Source: Paulinella micropora (lineage: Eukaryota; Cercozoa; Imbricatea; Euglyphida). Taken from it: DNA of 23,255 bases. The translations under genes were made by a program, and so were the position numbers. This document shows positions 22,668 to 23,255 of the stretch, piece by piece (the first letter of the stretch is position 1; every line of letters begins with the position of its first letter). The stretch is from positions 147,292-170,546 of the forward strand of contig BJOX01000021.1 in assembly GCA_009731375.1 (NCBI GenBank), given 5' to 3'. The notes under the pieces are model-generated. The model made no database searches. It was not told the DNA's origin and saw only the letters and a program-made list of their open reading frames with translations.

Positions 22668-22699
22668 GTACGGGCAGGTGGTTGCATGTACGATGAAAG

Positions 22700-22807
22700 T
22701 ATATTATGCGGCCACAAATTTGCTTTTTTTGCGGGCGAGCCGGGCCGGGCCGGCGAGGCTCGCAAAACATGTCAAATTTTGCGCCGCATTGTGTAGTTTT
22801 ACTGGTA

Positions 22808-22808
<1 letters not shown>
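22700..22808 (-). repeat. diverged inverted copy of the double-hairpin element
   Basis: Read on the minus strand this has TTACCAGTAAAACTACA, GCGGCGCAAAATTTGAC, then ATGTTTTGCGAGCC, a GC-rich loop, GGCTCGCCCGCAAAA and CAAATTTGTGGCC. This is the same order as the units at 4250-4660. The inner stem GCGAGCC/GGCTCGC is 7/7. Hairpin 1 is reduced to its last part. It is a single copy, worn compared with the tandem units. Confidence 0.75.
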
Positions 22809-22854
<46 letters not shown>

Positions 22855-22918
22855 ACCTACCTACCTAACCACCTACCTACCTACCTACCTACCTACCTAC
22901 CCACCTACCTACCTAGCT
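22809..22918. repeat. (CTAT)n then (CCTA)n array
   Basis: CTAT repeats to about 22852, then CCTA repeats, the minus-strand equivalent of GATA followed by TAGG. Confidence 0.94.
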
Positions 22919-23043
22919 AAACTTTCTTTCTATCCTGTCTTTCTGGTTCATGTATATACGTCGCTGGATGGATATGCGAGTACGCTGTCGCTAACTTCGA
23001 GGTCGCTGTTGCTGGTCACTGAAGATCCCTTTCTTCGAGGCTG
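22919..23043. other. single-copy linker
   Basis: About 125 bp of unique sequence between a CCTA array and a GATA array. No gene, no tRNA boxes and no second copy in the window. Confidence 0.6.
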
Positions 23044-23108
23044 CAGATAGATAGACAGATATATAGATAGATAGGTAGATAGGTAGGTAGGTAGGTAGGT
23101 AGGTAGGC

Positions 23109-23202
<94 letters not shown>

Positions 23203-23255
23203 GTAGGTAGGTAGGTAGGTAGGTAGGTAGGTAGGTAGGTAGGTAGGTTGGTAGG
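23044..23255. repeat. GATA array flanked by GGTA blocks
   Basis: GATA, GGTA (23073-23108), GATA, then GGTA to the window end. The array is cut by the window edge. Confidence 0.96.

Noticed and set aside
22853-22918. (CCTA)n as telomere-like repeat
   Set aside because: The unit is the four-base CCTA/TAGG, not CCCTAA or CCTAA. It is the GGTA variant of the surrounding tetranucleotide on the other strand.

Overview
This is eukaryotic, probably invertebrate animal, non-coding DNA. It is built almost entirely of microsatellites (AAG/AGG, AAT, GATA/GGTA/GATC/GATG, AAAT, TATG, TA, CA/TG, AG), with short dispersed repeats and ten N gaps between them. The case for a eukaryote is the microsatellite load together with tRNA-derived SINEs carrying Pol III A and B boxes. 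Mollusc assemblies of this kind come to mind, but nothing here fixes the taxon. I find no convincing protein-coding gene. The long open frames arise because tetranucleotide and trinucleotide repeats lack stops on one or both strands.

Layout: 1-487 is a polypurine tract and an AAT array. A SINE copy (488-718, minus) follows. GATA arrays fill 1018-3699 and carry a dispersed element (R, 1225-1556) and several recurring short spacers. A 391-N gap ends this part. 4091-4240 is a CCTGT pentamer array. 4250-4660 holds three tandem units that each contain two strong hairpins. 4661-5290 is a TA array with a recurring spacer, and 5291-6802 is GATA with a second R copy at 6145-6443. 6813-9252 is the AAT/ATT domain: SINE family S copies S2-S7 and one copy of family E, each bounded by ATT runs. 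9315-11648 is a GATA array with a spacer repeated ten times. 11694-12010 is a 63-64 bp tandem repeat. 12084-12515 is GATA with a third spacer type. 12516-13845 is AAT/AGT with one S fragment and three E copies. 13869-16395 is TA/TG/AG/GATA/GATG/GACA. 16593-17865 has three copies of family L, followed by S9. 18275-18715 is AAAT. 18756-19298 is CA, then CTAT. 19313-22240 is TATG with two successive spacer families. The window closes with CTAT/GATC arrays, a diverged inverted copy of the hairpin element (22700-22808) and GATA/GGTA.

The most interesting pattern is that three otherwise different dispersed families (S, E, L) occur only inside AAT/ATT microsatellites and end in related 3' tails followed by (ATT)n. 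This is what would be expected if one LINE enzyme mobilises all of them, or if they insert into ATT arrays. A second pattern is that each microsatellite block has its own private spacer repeated many times, so the arrays look like young higher-order satellites rather than plain slippage products. There is no gene network to describe.
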